This document shows positions 1 through 8,899 of a stretch of DNA of 64,000 nucleotides, in pieces. The stretch's first letter is position 1. Each line of letters opens with the position of its first letter. Where the stretch lies: contig CP138932.1 in assembly GCA_047125605.1 (NCBI GenBank), positions 1,798,001-1,862,000 on the forward strand. Direction: 5' to 3'. The DNA is from JAKVBK01 sp022447275. Lineage in GTDB: Bacteria; Pseudomonadota; Alphaproteobacteria; Rhodobacterales; Rhodobacteraceae. The notes under the pieces were generated by a model. The model made no database searches. It was not told the DNA's origin and saw nothing but the letters and a program-made list of their open reading frames with translations. A program made the position numbers and the translations under genes.

Positions 1-1355
1 GTGAATGTACCGTCTTCGAAAACCGTTCTTCCCGCGACCAGCACGGCCTTGACGTCTTTGGTTTTGGCGCGGTGCATCAAGGCGTCCAATGGCGGGATAT
101 CAGGATCCTGGTGCGGATATGTTGCGCTATCATAGTCTAGGATCGCAGCGTCCATTTGGCATCCAGCCTCGAGGCGGCCAATCGTTGCCCCAAACGGGGT
201 GGTCTTTGCGCCATGCGCGGTTGCCATGCGCAATACCTGGGCTGGAGAGGGAACGTCAGAGCGCGTCATGCCAGGCACCCGATGGACTGTTAAAGCCATG
301 CGCATTTCTTGTAGCATGTCGCGGTCATCGTTAATGCCCGCTTCGTCGATCCCCATGGCAACAGTCATGCCGCGCTTTTGGAGTTCCATCAAAGGCAGAA
401 CACCCGAGCGGAGACGGAAATTCGACGAGCAGTTGTGGCAAATACAAGTGCCTGTGCCGGCGCATATCTCGATGTCTTCTTCGGTCATCCACACCCCATG
501 GCCCAGTGTCATGTGCGGCCCCAACAACCCCAGCTTTTCCAAGTGTTTGACCGCTGTCGTTCCGGTGCGGCGATGGGCGTATTCCTTTTGATATGCCGTC
601 TCGAGCAAGTGCATATGCATCGGGACATCAGCAGTTCTGGATTTCTCTTGAATGGCCAGAAGTCCGTCGTCGGTCATCCAATGTAGGTTCGCCGGGGACA
701 GTTGGATACGCGCCCGTGGATTCTCGTTCTGCTCTACAAGCACATCAAACAATTGCATGAACCCGTCGAAATCGAGGGTCTGCTGCGCAAGAAGCGCAGC
801 CATCGCTTTTCCCACTTTGGGAGGGAGGCTCTCGCAAAATGCCTCATCCGCCTCATAAACAAACCTGTTCTGTTCACGCACGGCATAGCAGTAAGAGACA
901 CGCATGCCGATGTCTTCGTAGGCCTTCAGAACGCTGCTAGCTGAAGCGACCACATCATCCAGACTGCCCTTGGCCCAACCCTGTATGTGCTGCACCGTTG
1001 TCACGCCAGACGCGATCATCTCAAAGGCTGAAAACAGCGTGTCTAGGTACGGATCGATTTTGCGCATCGCAAGCCGTGCTGCGAACCACAGCTCAAGCGG
1101 AGAGTCGGGCGCCCCCATTTGCAAGGGCGTCAAACCGATATGGTGATGGCTGTTGATGAACCCGGGCAGGATCATATGGTGCCTGTAGTGGGTTACGATG
1201 GCATCTGGGAAGCGCGCGGTAATGGCCCCCGCAGGTCCAGTCGCAAGAATGACCCCCTCTTCGAAAGCGATTGCCCCATCTTCAATCATCTCTGGGCTAT
1301 CATCATCTTTGATACCCGTGATGATCCAGCGGGCGCTCAGAATCTCAACATTCAT
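1..1355 (-). CDS. Amidohydrolase, deaminase/chlorohydrolase type (3' end beyond window)
   Basis: A cytosolic metal-dependent hydrolase of the amidohydrolase superfamily, closest in style to the cytosine/guanine deaminase, 8-oxoguanine deaminase and atrazine chlorohydrolase branch. I read 451 codons from the ATG at 1355 with no stop before the window edge. The metal-binding HxH lies in GFINSHHHIGL (about residue 70), followed by MHMHLLET, the GHGVWM histidine and the MGIDEAGINDD aspartate region, in the usual order. It would hydrolyse a C-N bond on a small heterocycle. It lies 192 bp downstream of the TRAP permease on the same strand, so it may be the last gene of the leftward catabolic operon. 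The substrate cannot be told from sequence. Confidence 0.85.
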   Translation of the reverse strand, partial: MNVEILSARWIITGIKDDDSPEMIEDGAIAFEEGVILATGPAGAITARFPDAIVTHYRHHMILPGFINSHHHIGLTPLQMGAPDSPLELWFAARLAMRKIDPYLDTLFSAFEMIASGVTTVQHIQGWAKGSLDDVVASASSVLKAYEDIGMRVSYCYAVREQNRFVYEADEAFCESLPPKVGKAMAALLAQQTLDFDGFMQLFDVLVEQNENPRARIQLSPANLHWMTDDGLLAIQEKSRTADVPMHMHLLETAYQKEYAHRRTGTTAVKHLEKLGLLGPHMTLGHGVWMTEEDIEICAGTGTCICHNCSSNFRLRSGVLPLMELQKRGMTVAMGIDEAGINDDRDMLQEMRMALTVHRVPGMTRSDVPSPAQVLRMATAHGAKTTPFGATIGRLEAGCQMDAAILDYDSATYPHQDPDIPPLDALMHRAKTKDVKAVLVAGRTVFEDGTF

Positions 1356-1547
1356 GATGCTTCCATTTCATTGTCGGTGTAGGTCGTCGCACCACGCGGC
1401 ACATTTCCCGCTGGTCGCAAAAGCAACGTCGTCTGGCCTTTGGTCGTTCGTATGTCGGGGCCCAGTAAGCCAGTTGCAGGGGTGTACGGCGATCGCTCCG
1501 AGTTAAATGAGGCTTCAAAGAACGAGGCAGGAGCTTTTCTACCGGCA

Positions 1548-2849
1548 CTAAAACAGCGCCTCAGGGATGATCATGACGATCTGGGGCCACACGATGATCA
1601 GGCCGATCATGATCAACATGGCCGCGACAAAGGGCAAAATACCGCGATAGACATCGGCAAGTTCACCATGCCCACGCACACCTTGAACCACATAAAGGTT
1701 CATGCCGACCGGCGGCGTAATCAGGGCAAGCTCCATCATGATGACAAGGAAAATGCCAAACCAGACCGGGTCTATGCCAAGATGCAAAATAACCGGCATC
1801 ACCACGGGGATGGTCCCCACCATCATCGAGAGCGTCTCCAAAAAGCAGCCCATCACCAAATAGAACAGAACGAGGATCAGGATCATCTCGGTTGCATCAA
1901 GGCCCAGTTCTGTGACGGCGCGGCTCATGGCCTGAGGCACCCCAAGCAGGCCAACGATGAAGTTCAGAAAGAAGGCAGCAGTGATGATGAACAACAACAT
2001 CGCTGAGGTTTTGATTGTGGCGATGAAAGCGGCGTGCAGCATGGCAAAGCTCAGCGCGCGGTTTGCCGCAGCAAGTACAAACGCAAGAACCACACCAAGC
2101 GCCGCCGCTTCTGTTGGCGTGGCCCACCCACCATAAATTGCGCCCATTACGATGACAAAGATGCCAAGCGGGGGAAGCAGATACCGCAACCGCCGCAACC
2201 GCTCAGCCCGAGGCGGTACCTCTGTCACCTGCTCGGCCAGCGATGGCTTCCAAAGAACTGCAGCGGCAATGATCGCCATAAACAGAAGCGTCAGCAGGAG
2301 ACCGGGCAAGATGCCAGCCGCAAAGAGTTGACCGATCGAGGTATTGGTCAAAGCACCATAGATAATAAGGTTGACTGAGGGCGGGATCAGAATGCCCAGC
2401 GTCGCCCCGGCAGCAATCGTGCCCAGTACAAGCGGTTCGTGATAGGCGCGCCGCTTGAATTCATCCAGCGCCACGGTGCCGATGGTAGCAGCGGTCGCCA
2501 CTGATGAGCCCGAGACGGCCGAAAACATCGCGCAAGCGCCGATGTTGGTGTGCAACAGCCCCCCGGGCAAACGGCTCAGCCAATCGGTCAAGCTTTCGTA
2601 CATGTTGCGGGTAATGCCCGCGCGGAGCAGCAACTCTCCCAGCAAAACAAAGAGCGGAATAGTTGTGAGGAGGAAGTCATTCATCACCGCCCAAAGATTT
2701 GTACCAAATGACAAAAGAACCGGCGGCCCGAAATAAACCAGGGCGCCCAGAACACCTGTCGCGAGCATGGCAATGCCCACATGTAGACCAATGAACATCA
2801 GCCCGAGCATGATGACAAAGCCGATAAGCGCGCCTGCTAGGTCAATCAT
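1548..2849 (-). CDS. dctM: TRAP transporter large permease (DctM family)
   Basis: A 433-residue polytopic inner-membrane protein, the channel-forming subunit of a tripartite ATP-independent periplasmic transporter. Its length and hydrophobic profile (about 12 membrane segments) fit the DctM family. Family-typical stretches are visible: SAVSGSSVATAATIG, LGILIPPSVNLIIYG and GWATPTEAAALG. Its start overlaps the end of the small permease by 4 bp (ATGA), so the two are translationally coupled. With the binding protein at 3420-4457 it forms a sodium-driven uptake system, presumably for the substrate of the surrounding cyclic-amide enzymes; that link is from context. Confidence 0.95.
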   Translation of the reverse strand: MIDLAGALIGFVIMLGLMFIGLHVGIAMLATGVLGALVYFGPPVLLSFGTNLWAVMNDFLLTTIPLFVLLGELLLRAGITRNMYESLTDWLSRLPGGLLHTNIGACAMFSAVSGSSVATAATIGTVALDEFKRRAYHEPLVLGTIAAGATLGILIPPSVNLIIYGALTNTSIGQLFAAGILPGLLLTLLFMAIIAAAVLWKPSLAEQVTEVPPRAERLRRLRYLLPPLGIFVIVMGAIYGGWATPTEAAALGVVLAFVLAAANRALSFAMLHAAFIATIKTSAMLLFIITAAFFLNFIVGLLGVPQAMSRAVTELGLDATEMILILVLFYLVMGCFLETLSMMVGTIPVVMPVILHLGIDPVWFGIFLVIMMELALITPPVGMNLYVVQGVRGHGELADVYRGILPFVAAMLIMIGLIIVWPQIVMIIPEALF

Positions 2850-3400
2850 TTTCGGGCCTCTTCGATTTCTTCTGCTACCGTTGGCGGAGCAAGCACACGG
2901 TCGGCGTTAGCCAAGCCGTGGCGCAAAGCCAAAAGGCCTCTGAGCGCTGTCCAAAGCGCGGAAAGAGCAAAAGTGACCAACCCGGCCACCCAAAGAGATT
3001 GAGGAATCCACAACGGCACTTGCAACGGGCTTGCGGACACCGAGCCGAATGTGAGGCTGTCGTCCAAAGTACGCCAGCCCATATAGCCCATAAAGGCCGC
3101 GCCTATCCCCAAAGCAACGTATGAAAGCAGATTCAAAGCAGCCTGAGCCCTGCCAGGCAGTCGCAAAAGCAACACGTCAATCCGGGTATGTGCGCGCTCG
3201 ACCGCAGCCAGCGCCATGCCGAAAGTGCCAGTGATGGCGACCACATAGCCGCCGATTTCATCCACACCTTGCAAGGAGTGATTGAAAAGCTTGCGAGCGA
3301 AAATCTCGAATACGATCAAAAACGACAACCCAAGACAGGCATATCCGCCAAGTATTCCGATGATGCGCATGATCAGGTCCCACTGGTTGGCGCGCGCCAT
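2846..3400 (-). CDS. dctQ: TRAP transporter small permease (DctQ family)
   Basis: A 184-residue membrane protein with four predicted hydrophobic segments, the small subunit that joins the DctM permease. The N-terminal segment with FEIFARKLFN (aromatic/basic pattern at the first helix end) and a GGYVVAITGTFGMA second helix are typical of DctQ. It sits between binding protein and large permease, 19 bp after the binding-protein stop and overlapping dctM by 4 bp. Confidence 0.92.
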   Translation of the reverse strand: MARANQWDLIMRIIGILGGYACLGLSFLIVFEIFARKLFNHSLQGVDEIGGYVVAITGTFGMALAAVERAHTRIDVLLLRLPGRAQAALNLLSYVALGIGAAFMGYMGWRTLDDSLTFGSVSASPLQVPLWIPQSLWVAGLVTFALSALWTALRGLLALRHGLANADRVLAPPTVAEEIEEARK

Positions 3401-3419
3401 GCCGGCACGCGCCCTTGGA

Positions 3420-4457
3420 TTAGTTCAGTTCAATTCCGCGCACGGCACCTACCGTCGCATTCCAGATCGCTGAACATTCGGCAAAGCTTGCATTGCAGCT
3501 TTCGGCCCAGCCCGGCAGAACCTTCTCCATCGTGGCAGCGGTGACCTTTGCCTGGTCCTCTGGCGAGGGTTCAACCAACGTCATATTGAAAGGCGTATAG
3601 TTTTCGCACCCTTCACCACCGGTATTGCAGGCGATGGCCCAGCCGTTGTTCTCGCGCGCAAGCGCCCAGAAAGCATCTTCAAAGCCGGCGAATTCGGTCT
3701 CTAGAGCGGCCTTCTCTTCGTCCGAAAAACTGTTCCACTTGTCGAGATTGATGAAATGCGCGTTGACCGACCAGGAAATGCCCAAGGGCAGGAAATGTGT
3801 CGTCACTTCGGGCCAGTTTCCAGTATTGCCGGATGTGGGCGACGTGATCGAGCAATCAACCACACCGCGTTGCAGTGCCGGATAAACCTCCTTGAAACTC
3901 ATAGTCACCGGTGTGGCGCCTAAAGCCTCGATGAGGGTCGACATGGATGCGGTGTACGAGCGGATCTTCAGACCTTCAAAATCGTCAAGGCTGGCGATCT
4001 CGGCATTGCAGTAAAACACCTGCGGGCCATAGGGCCAAACAGCGAGGGGCTTGGCGTTGAACTTCTCTGCCACGCGCTTTTCCAGTTCCGGCATGAAGGC
4101 ATCAACGACGGCTTCAAGCTGTTCTATCGAGGTGGAGACCCCGATCAGGTCGATCCCCTCCAGAAAGGCATCATCCCGAGCCGCAGCGCCCACCGTGCTC
4201 TGCACGATGTCGAAGGCCCCCGTGCGCACCATGCGCAAAGTGTCCTGCATATCCACACCAACCACGTCGAGCGGGTTGAAGTTTATTGCAAGGTCTATGC
4301 CTGTCTTCTCAGCAAGGTTGGCATAGAATTCCTGTTCCAGCGCCGTATGGAATTTGTGGGTCGAGACGAGACCAGTGGCCCGAATAGGTGTCTCGGCGTA
4401 GAGTGGGGTTGCAGCGACCGTTAAGCTTACGGCGGCTAGAATAGACCTAATGTTCAT
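3420..4457 (-). CDS. dctP: TRAP transporter substrate-binding protein (DctP family)
   Basis: A 345-residue periplasmic binding protein. A Sec signal peptide is visible at residues 1-21 (cleavage after TPLYA). The central ALGATPVTMSFKEVYPALQRGVVDCSITSP block is the DctP ligand-binding and arginine-loop region, followed by WSVNAHFINLDKWNSF. The ATG overlaps the stop of the upstream deacetylase-like gene by 4 bp, so transport and enzyme genes are coupled. The ligand is unknown. An acidic or ureido compound would suit the neighbouring hydrolases, which is inference. Confidence 0.93.
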   Translation of the reverse strand: MNIRSILAAVSLTVAATPLYAETPIRATGLVSTHKFHTALEQEFYANLAEKTGIDLAINFNPLDVVGVDMQDTLRMVRTGAFDIVQSTVGAAARDDAFLEGIDLIGVSTSIEQLEAVVDAFMPELEKRVAEKFNAKPLAVWPYGPQVFYCNAEIASLDDFEGLKIRSYTASMSTLIEALGATPVTMSFKEVYPALQRGVVDCSITSPTSGNTGNWPEVTTHFLPLGISWSVNAHFINLDKWNSFSDEEKAALETEFAGFEDAFWALARENNGWAIACNTGGEGCENYTPFNMTLVEPSPEDQAKVTAATMEKVLPGWAESCNASFAECSAIWNATVGAVRGIELN

Positions 4458-5377
4458 GGTGTTGCTCCGTATGGGTTTGCTGTTTGGCTGCGAGATTGAA
4501 ACGCAGCAAAGTGGCGCGCGATGTCGAGGCGACAGGCGCGCCAGATCTGACCTTCAAGGCTGGCCAGAAATTCCAGAATTTCAGTAACGGCGCGGAACCT
4601 GGCAGGACGACCGGTGATGCGCAGGTGAAAGCCGATGGATAATGTGGATGACTTGCCGCGCTCTGCCTCTTTCAGCAGTTGCAGAACTGCGCCCTTGACG
4701 TAGTCAACCATCTCAGCAGGCCGGGTAAAGCCGTTGGGATGAAAGAACTTCATATCGTTGGTGTCGAGGTTATAGGGCACAATCACCAACCCGGACGGAT
4801 CGTCATAGGGCAGGTCATCATCAAACGCATTTGAGGTGTAGGCATAGCCTGCCTCCGCCAGAAGAGCGCGCGTCCAACAGCTTTCTGAACCGCGGCAGAA
4901 GAAACCAGCCGGACGCGTTCCCGTGGCGGCTTCAATCGCTGCGGTTGCACGGGCGAGCGCAGCGCGTTCAGCCTCAATATCGCTGAAGTCGGCATGGGGC
5001 CGCCAAAGCCAGCCATGATTGGCCACCTCGTGCCCGGCGTCGGTGATGGCGCTGGCAAGCGTTGGGCTTCGTTCCGCTGCGCGGCCGCAAATGAAGAATG
5101 TCGCCGGCGTCTGCGTCTCTTTCAACGCGTCCAAAAATCGCCACAGCCCGACACGCGTACCATAGGCGAAGATTTGCTCCTGCCCCTGATCGCGCCGGCC
5201 TTCAGGCACAACGCTTAGAACTTCGCCGACGCGCTCTGACGTAAAGTCGCCATCGCCGACCTGCATCTCAGCCCCTTCTTCGAAATTAACTACGACCGAA
5301 ACGGCGACACGCGCACGGTTTGGCCAGATGATCTGCGGCGGTGCGACGGCATATCCGATCAGGTCACGCTCAGACAT
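4454..5377 (-). CDS. PuuE-like polysaccharide-deacetylase-fold hydrolase (copy A)
   Basis: A 307-residue protein of the NodB/polysaccharide deacetylase fold in the branch containing PuuE, the ring-opening allantoinase. NFEEGAE near residue 30, TPATFFICGRAAERS, GHEVANHGWLWRPH and FHLRITGRPARF are the family motifs. The expected product is a cytosolic hydrolase that opens a cyclic amide or ureide. A longer reading frame begins at 5491, but I start at the ATG at 5377, which has GGAAGG upstream and begins MSERDLIGYA as in PuuE relatives. That start overlaps the preceding gene by 8 bp. A second paralogue is at 8900-9781. No urate oxidase or other classical uricolytic gene is present, so true allantoinase activity is unproven. 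Confidence 0.85.
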   Translation of the reverse strand: MSERDLIGYAVAPPQIIWPNRARVAVSVVVNFEEGAEMQVGDGDFTSERVGEVLSVVPEGRRDQGQEQIFAYGTRVGLWRFLDALKETQTPATFFICGRAAERSPTLASAITDAGHEVANHGWLWRPHADFSDIEAERAALARATAAIEAATGTRPAGFFCRGSESCWTRALLAEAGYAYTSNAFDDDLPYDDPSGLVIVPYNLDTNDMKFFHPNGFTRPAEMVDYVKGAVLQLLKEAERGKSSTLSIGFHLRITGRPARFRAVTEILEFLASLEGQIWRACRLDIARHFAAFQSRSQTANPYGATP

Positions 5378-6101
5378 CGAAAAGCCTTCCCCACCCTTTG
5401 ATGCGCGATGGGTCGTCGCCTGCAATCTGCATGGACTTCCAAAGCGCAGTCGACACGCTGTCGAGCACGGGGATGCCAGTTTCCGCTTCAATGATCGGCG
5501 CCAATCGTGCGCCGCGAAAATTGGTGCAGTAAATGGTTATGGCGTCTGGTTTAGCGCTGGCCACCGCGCGGCACATCTCCAGTATGTCCGCCTCCGTGTA
5601 GGTCGCGAATGAGAAGTTCCCAGGATCGTTGAGGTGTCTTTCGTCGGCGATCTCAAATCCTTCAGCGCTATAGTTCGCGAGGATGCGGTTTTGGATCTCG
5701 TCGAGATAAGGCGTCACGAAGGCCACGCGCTCCGCGCCAAGTCTTTCTAGCAATTCGTTCATCGCCAAAATGGACGAGCAGGCACGGACCCCGGTGCGCG
5801 CCTCGATTTCGGTGATCAGTGCCCGGTCACTGTCAAAGCCGAGCCAGCCAGACGATGTACCATTCCAACAGATCGATTGCACTTGGGCATCCGCCAAAAG
5901 TTCGGCCGCAGCCAACATGGGCTCGTTGCTGAATTGGCCAAGCGCATCGTGCTCCATGGATATCTTCAGCACCCGAAACCGCGCGAAATGCGCTGAAGCA
6001 TCGGGGAGATCTTCCAACATTGCTGCGGTAAGCGGCTCAAGGACCGTATTTGATGACGGCGTAAGCATGCCCAATCGGGTGCTGGCCAATTGTGCTGTCA
6101 T
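5370..6101 (-). CDS. Asp/Glu racemase superfamily protein, maleate isomerase/arylmalonate decarboxylase type
   Basis: A 243-residue protein of the maleate cis-trans isomerase/arylmalonate decarboxylase branch. The N-terminal LTPSSNTVLEPLT motif is characteristic. The second-half catalytic cysteine is visible in IYCTNFRGARLAP. The first-half site reads SICWNGTSSGW, with a cysteine a few residues before the WNGTS stretch. Enzymes of this branch isomerise maleate-like dicarboxylates or decarboxylate malonates through cysteine chemistry. The gene lies directly before the PuuE-like gene (8-bp overlap) in the leftward operon. It starts only 17 bp from the divergent start of the plus-strand gene at 6119. 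It has an upstream AAAGG. Confidence 0.8.
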   Translation of the reverse strand: MTAQLASTRLGMLTPSSNTVLEPLTAAMLEDLPDASAHFARFRVLKISMEHDALGQFSNEPMLAAAELLADAQVQSICWNGTSSGWLGFDSDRALITEIEARTGVRACSSILAMNELLERLGAERVAFVTPYLDEIQNRILANYSAEGFEIADERHLNDPGNFSFATYTEADILEMCRAVASAKPDAITIYCTNFRGARLAPIIEAETGIPVLDSVSTALWKSMQIAGDDPSRIKGWGRLFDV

Positions 6102-6118
6102 GCGGGATACCTTTCGCG

Positions 6119-6772
6119 ATGAAACCTGTCTTGCTGATCAATCCAAACAGTTCGGAGCGCACGACCGAGGACATGTTGGCTATTGTTCGCCAGCATTTGC
6201 CTGACGTCCGGGGCTGGACGAATGTATATGCGCCACGGATGATCACCGCCCCGGAGGCTTTGTTGGCCGCCGGAGAACAGATCGCCATGTCCGTCTTGCC
6301 GCCTGCACGCGCGGTTATTGTTGCGGCCTTCGGAGATCCGGGGGCAACGGCGCTGGAGAAAACGCTCAACGTTCCCGTCATTGGTATTGGTGCAGCCTCT
6401 GCCCGCGCTGCGCGGCAGGGTGGTTCGGCTTTTGCCGTTGTGACCACGACACCAAAGCTCGCCCCGGCTATTGATGCCCTGATGCAGGCCCAAGGCGCTG
6501 GCTATCTGGGCTGCTTTCTCACCGATGGAGAACCCGAGGAACTGTTGACAGACCAAGCGAGGCTTGATGCTGCGTTGATTTATGCGTGCAATGTCGCCGC
6601 CAAGGCCGGAGCGCAGCGGATTATCATTGGCGGTGGGCCTTTGGCTACGGCGGCAATTCGCATTGCCAAGCACATTCCGGTGCCTTTGGTACAGCCCCTT
6701 GTCGCCGCCAGTCAGGAAGTTGTCGCTAGAACAGGACATTCGGCACCCCCCGCTCCAGATGAGTCCCAATAG
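6119..6772 (+). CDS. Hydantoin-racemase-like protein lacking catalytic cysteines (copy A)
   Basis: A protein of about 217 residues in the hydantoin/allantoin racemase family (Asp/Glu racemase superfamily), starting MKPVLLINPNSSERTT. The two half-site motifs are AAFGDPG and IIIGGGPLATAA. In working hydantoin racemases each carries a cysteine (CFGDPG and GCAGM type); here both are replaced. It is therefore unlikely to racemise by the two-base cysteine mechanism. The gene is on the plus strand inside an otherwise minus-strand operon: it is divergent from 6101 by 17 bp and its 3' end overlaps the convergent hydantoinase by 47 bp. No clear Shine-Dalgarno precedes the ATG at 6119. Confidence 0.8.
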   Translation: MKPVLLINPNSSERTTEDMLAIVRQHLPDVRGWTNVYAPRMITAPEALLAAGEQIAMSVLPPARAVIVAAFGDPGATALEKTLNVPVIGIGAASARAARQGGSAFAVVTTTPKLAPAIDALMQAQGAGYLGCFLTDGEPEELLTDQARLDAALIYACNVAAKAGAQRIIIGGGPLATAAIRIAKHIPVPLVQPLVAASQEVVARTGHSAPPAPDESQ

Positions 6773-8123
6773 GACCACTAACCGGCGCGCCATCTTGCGC
6801 CACGGTCACGCCCCGCAAGATTGTGCGCACTGGCCAGCCGGTTACCGCGAACCCCTCCCAAGGCGTGTAATCAGATCCGTGGTTCAAATCTGATTGCCGG
6901 ATTGGTTTGGTGAGGTCAGGGTCCCAAAGCGCAATATCTGCATCTGCGCCCACCATGATTGCACCTTTGCGCGGGAACAGCCCGTAAAGCCTTGCATGAT
7001 TGGTTGCGGTGATGGCAGCGAACCGTTCGAGGCTCAGCCGCCCCTTTACAACGCCTTTGGAGAACAGAATCGGCAATCGGGTCTCGACACCGGGTATGCC
7101 GTTCGGAATGTTGCGAAAGCCTTTTCGCGCGCCAGGGGCATCTTTGCCTGCTGGATCATTGAAACGGAACGGGCAGTGGTCAGAGGAGAAGAGATCAAAA
7201 GCCCCCTGCTCGATCCCTGCCCAGATCTTTGGCCATTCTTCCACGCTGCGCGGCGGCGGAGAGCAGACGTATTTCGCGCCATCAAAACCGTCGCGATCCA
7301 GATCCTGTGCCGTCAGCGTGATGTATTGCGGGCAGGTTTCAGCAAAGACAGTCAGGCCGCGCTGACGCGCGCGAACGATCTCTTCAGTCGCCTCACCGTT
7401 TGAAACATGCACGATCGTCAGGGGAACACCCGCGATCTCGGCCAAAGAGATAGCGCGATGTGTCGCCTCACGCCCAACCGGAACGGGGCGGGTCGTAGCG
7501 TGATGGTAGGGGCCAGTTTCGCCCGCGCGCTCTGCCTGATCGCGCAGAAACTCAATGGCATCCTCGTTTTCGGCGTGGACCATGACCATTGCTTTCTGTT
7601 CCTTGGCCACCGCCATGACATCAAGGATCTGCCGGTCGCTGAGCGCCAGCCCTGCATAGGTCATAAAGACCTTGAAGCTGGTGTATCCTGCCTGAATCAG
7701 AGCAGGCAGATCTTGGCCCAGCGTCACGGGGTCTGTTTCCTTAACGATCAAATGAAACGACACATCCGTGAGGCATTTGCCTTCTGCCTTGGCGCGATAG
7801 CCCGCAACAGCCTCACGCAGGGATTGGCCGTCCTCAGGCAGGCAGAATGGCATAATTGTAGTGTTGCCGCCGCACGCTGCGCTGCGGGTGCCGCTGGTAA
7901 AATCATCGGCCATCTCAATGCCAGGTCCGGAAGGTTGCGAAATGTGGACATGGCTGTCTATGCCGCCGGGCAGAGCAATCAGACCAGTGGCATCGATGAC
8001 GTCAGATCCCCGCAAGTCATTGCCAAGCGTGGCGATCTTGCCATTTGTGATCCCCACATCACATTGCGCCGTCCCACTGGCCGAAACGACACGGGCGCCG
8101 GTTATAACGGTGTCATGTGTCAC
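6726..8123 (-). CDS. hydA: Dihydropyrimidinase/hydantoinase-like cyclic amidohydrolase
   Basis: A 465-residue amidohydrolase of the D-hydantoinase/dihydropyrimidinase group, which opens five- or six-membered cyclic diamides to N-carbamoyl acids. The metal site is complete: GGIDSHVHI (HxH, about residue 58), the SFKVFMTYAG lysine that is carboxylated in this family, MVHAENED, TIVHVSNGEA and SSDHCPF. The length is normal. The ATG overlaps the stop of the racemase-like gene at 8120 by 4 bp. No N-carbamoyl-amino-acid amidohydrolase or beta-ureidopropionase is seen in the window, so the carbamoyl product must be processed elsewhere or by one of the PuuE-like proteins. Confidence 0.9.
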   Translation of the reverse strand: MTHDTVITGARVVSASGTAQCDVGITNGKIATLGNDLRGSDVIDATGLIALPGGIDSHVHISQPSGPGIEMADDFTSGTRSAACGGNTTIMPFCLPEDGQSLREAVAGYRAKAEGKCLTDVSFHLIVKETDPVTLGQDLPALIQAGYTSFKVFMTYAGLALSDRQILDVMAVAKEQKAMVMVHAENEDAIEFLRDQAERAGETGPYHHATTRPVPVGREATHRAISLAEIAGVPLTIVHVSNGEATEEIVRARQRGLTVFAETCPQYITLTAQDLDRDGFDGAKYVCSPPPRSVEEWPKIWAGIEQGAFDLFSSDHCPFRFNDPAGKDAPGARKGFRNIPNGIPGVETRLPILFSKGVVKGRLSLERFAAITATNHARLYGLFPRKGAIMVGADADIALWDPDLTKPIRQSDLNHGSDYTPWEGFAVTGWPVRTILRGVTVAQDGAPVSGPIGTHLERGVPNVLF

Positions 8124-8863
8124 GCGTTTCCTCCTGCGATCATGGCCGCAAGAGCAGGGCTGAGCCCAATGGAAGCTTTGGCGGCAGGGCGGGCTGCACG
8201 GCGATCTAAATTCGGCGCTAGCTTGAGCATCGCGATGGCCTGCGCCGTCGCCGCCGCGATTGGATCGATCAGAATGCCGGATGTTTCCTGAGCGATTTTG
8301 GGGGCCAAACCCGCCAAGGGGGCACCGCCCATGATAATCACATCGGCGCCATCTTCAGCAGTTGCTTGCTTGGCGAGGGCGATCAGGTCGCCTTTCAATT
8401 CCACCGCAATGTTTTCGATGGATTTGGGCGGATTTGCTGGGCACCGCACCCCAGTGAAACGCGCGCCCAGGCCTGTTTGTAGTACGCAGTCTTGGTACCA
8501 ACGCACCATATGAGGCGAAAACGTTACCACTGCAAATCGCTCGCCCAGCATCGCTGACGTCAACACAGCGGCTTCGGCCATACCGACGACCGGAATATCA
8601 AAAAGCTCTCGCGCAGCAACCAGTCCCGGATCACCGAAAGCGGCGACGATAACCGCATCCACCTGTCCCTGATGTGCTGCGATTGTTTCCAGCACATGAG
8701 CGCCTGCGATCTGCGCCTCGACACGTGACGAGATGTAGGGGAAGCCTCGGGTTGCCGTAGACGGGATGATTTGCGCAATGTCTCCAGCCGTCTCAACGGC
8801 CACTTCGGCCATCGTATCGGTCATGCTTTGAGTCATGTTTGGATTGATCATCAAAATGCGCAT
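8120..8863 (-). CDS. Hydantoin-racemase-like protein lacking catalytic cysteines (copy B)
   Basis: A 247-residue paralogue of the protein at 6119-6772, starting MRILMINPNMTQSMTD. It carries IVAAFGDPGLVAARE and IIMGGAPLAGLA at the places where hydantoin and allantoin racemases have their catalytic cysteines; both are again replaced by Ala and Gly. An upstream TTG would extend the frame to 8893, but the ATG at 8863 has a CGAGG-like site and gives the normal family N-terminus. It lies between the PuuE-like gene B (36 bp away) and the hydantoinase (4-bp overlap), so it is co-transcribed with both. Confidence 0.8.
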   Translation of the reverse strand: MRILMINPNMTQSMTDTMAEVAVETAGDIAQIIPSTATRGFPYISSRVEAQIAGAHVLETIAAHQGQVDAVIVAAFGDPGLVAARELFDIPVVGMAEAAVLTSAMLGERFAVVTFSPHMVRWYQDCVLQTGLGARFTGVRCPANPPKSIENIAVELKGDLIALAKQATAEDGADVIIMGGAPLAGLAPKIAQETSGILIDPIAAATAQAIAMLKLAPNLDRRAARPAAKASIGLSPALAAMIAGGNA

Positions 8864-8899
8864 GTCAGGTGGCCTCGGAGAAAATCGTTGCAAACCGCG

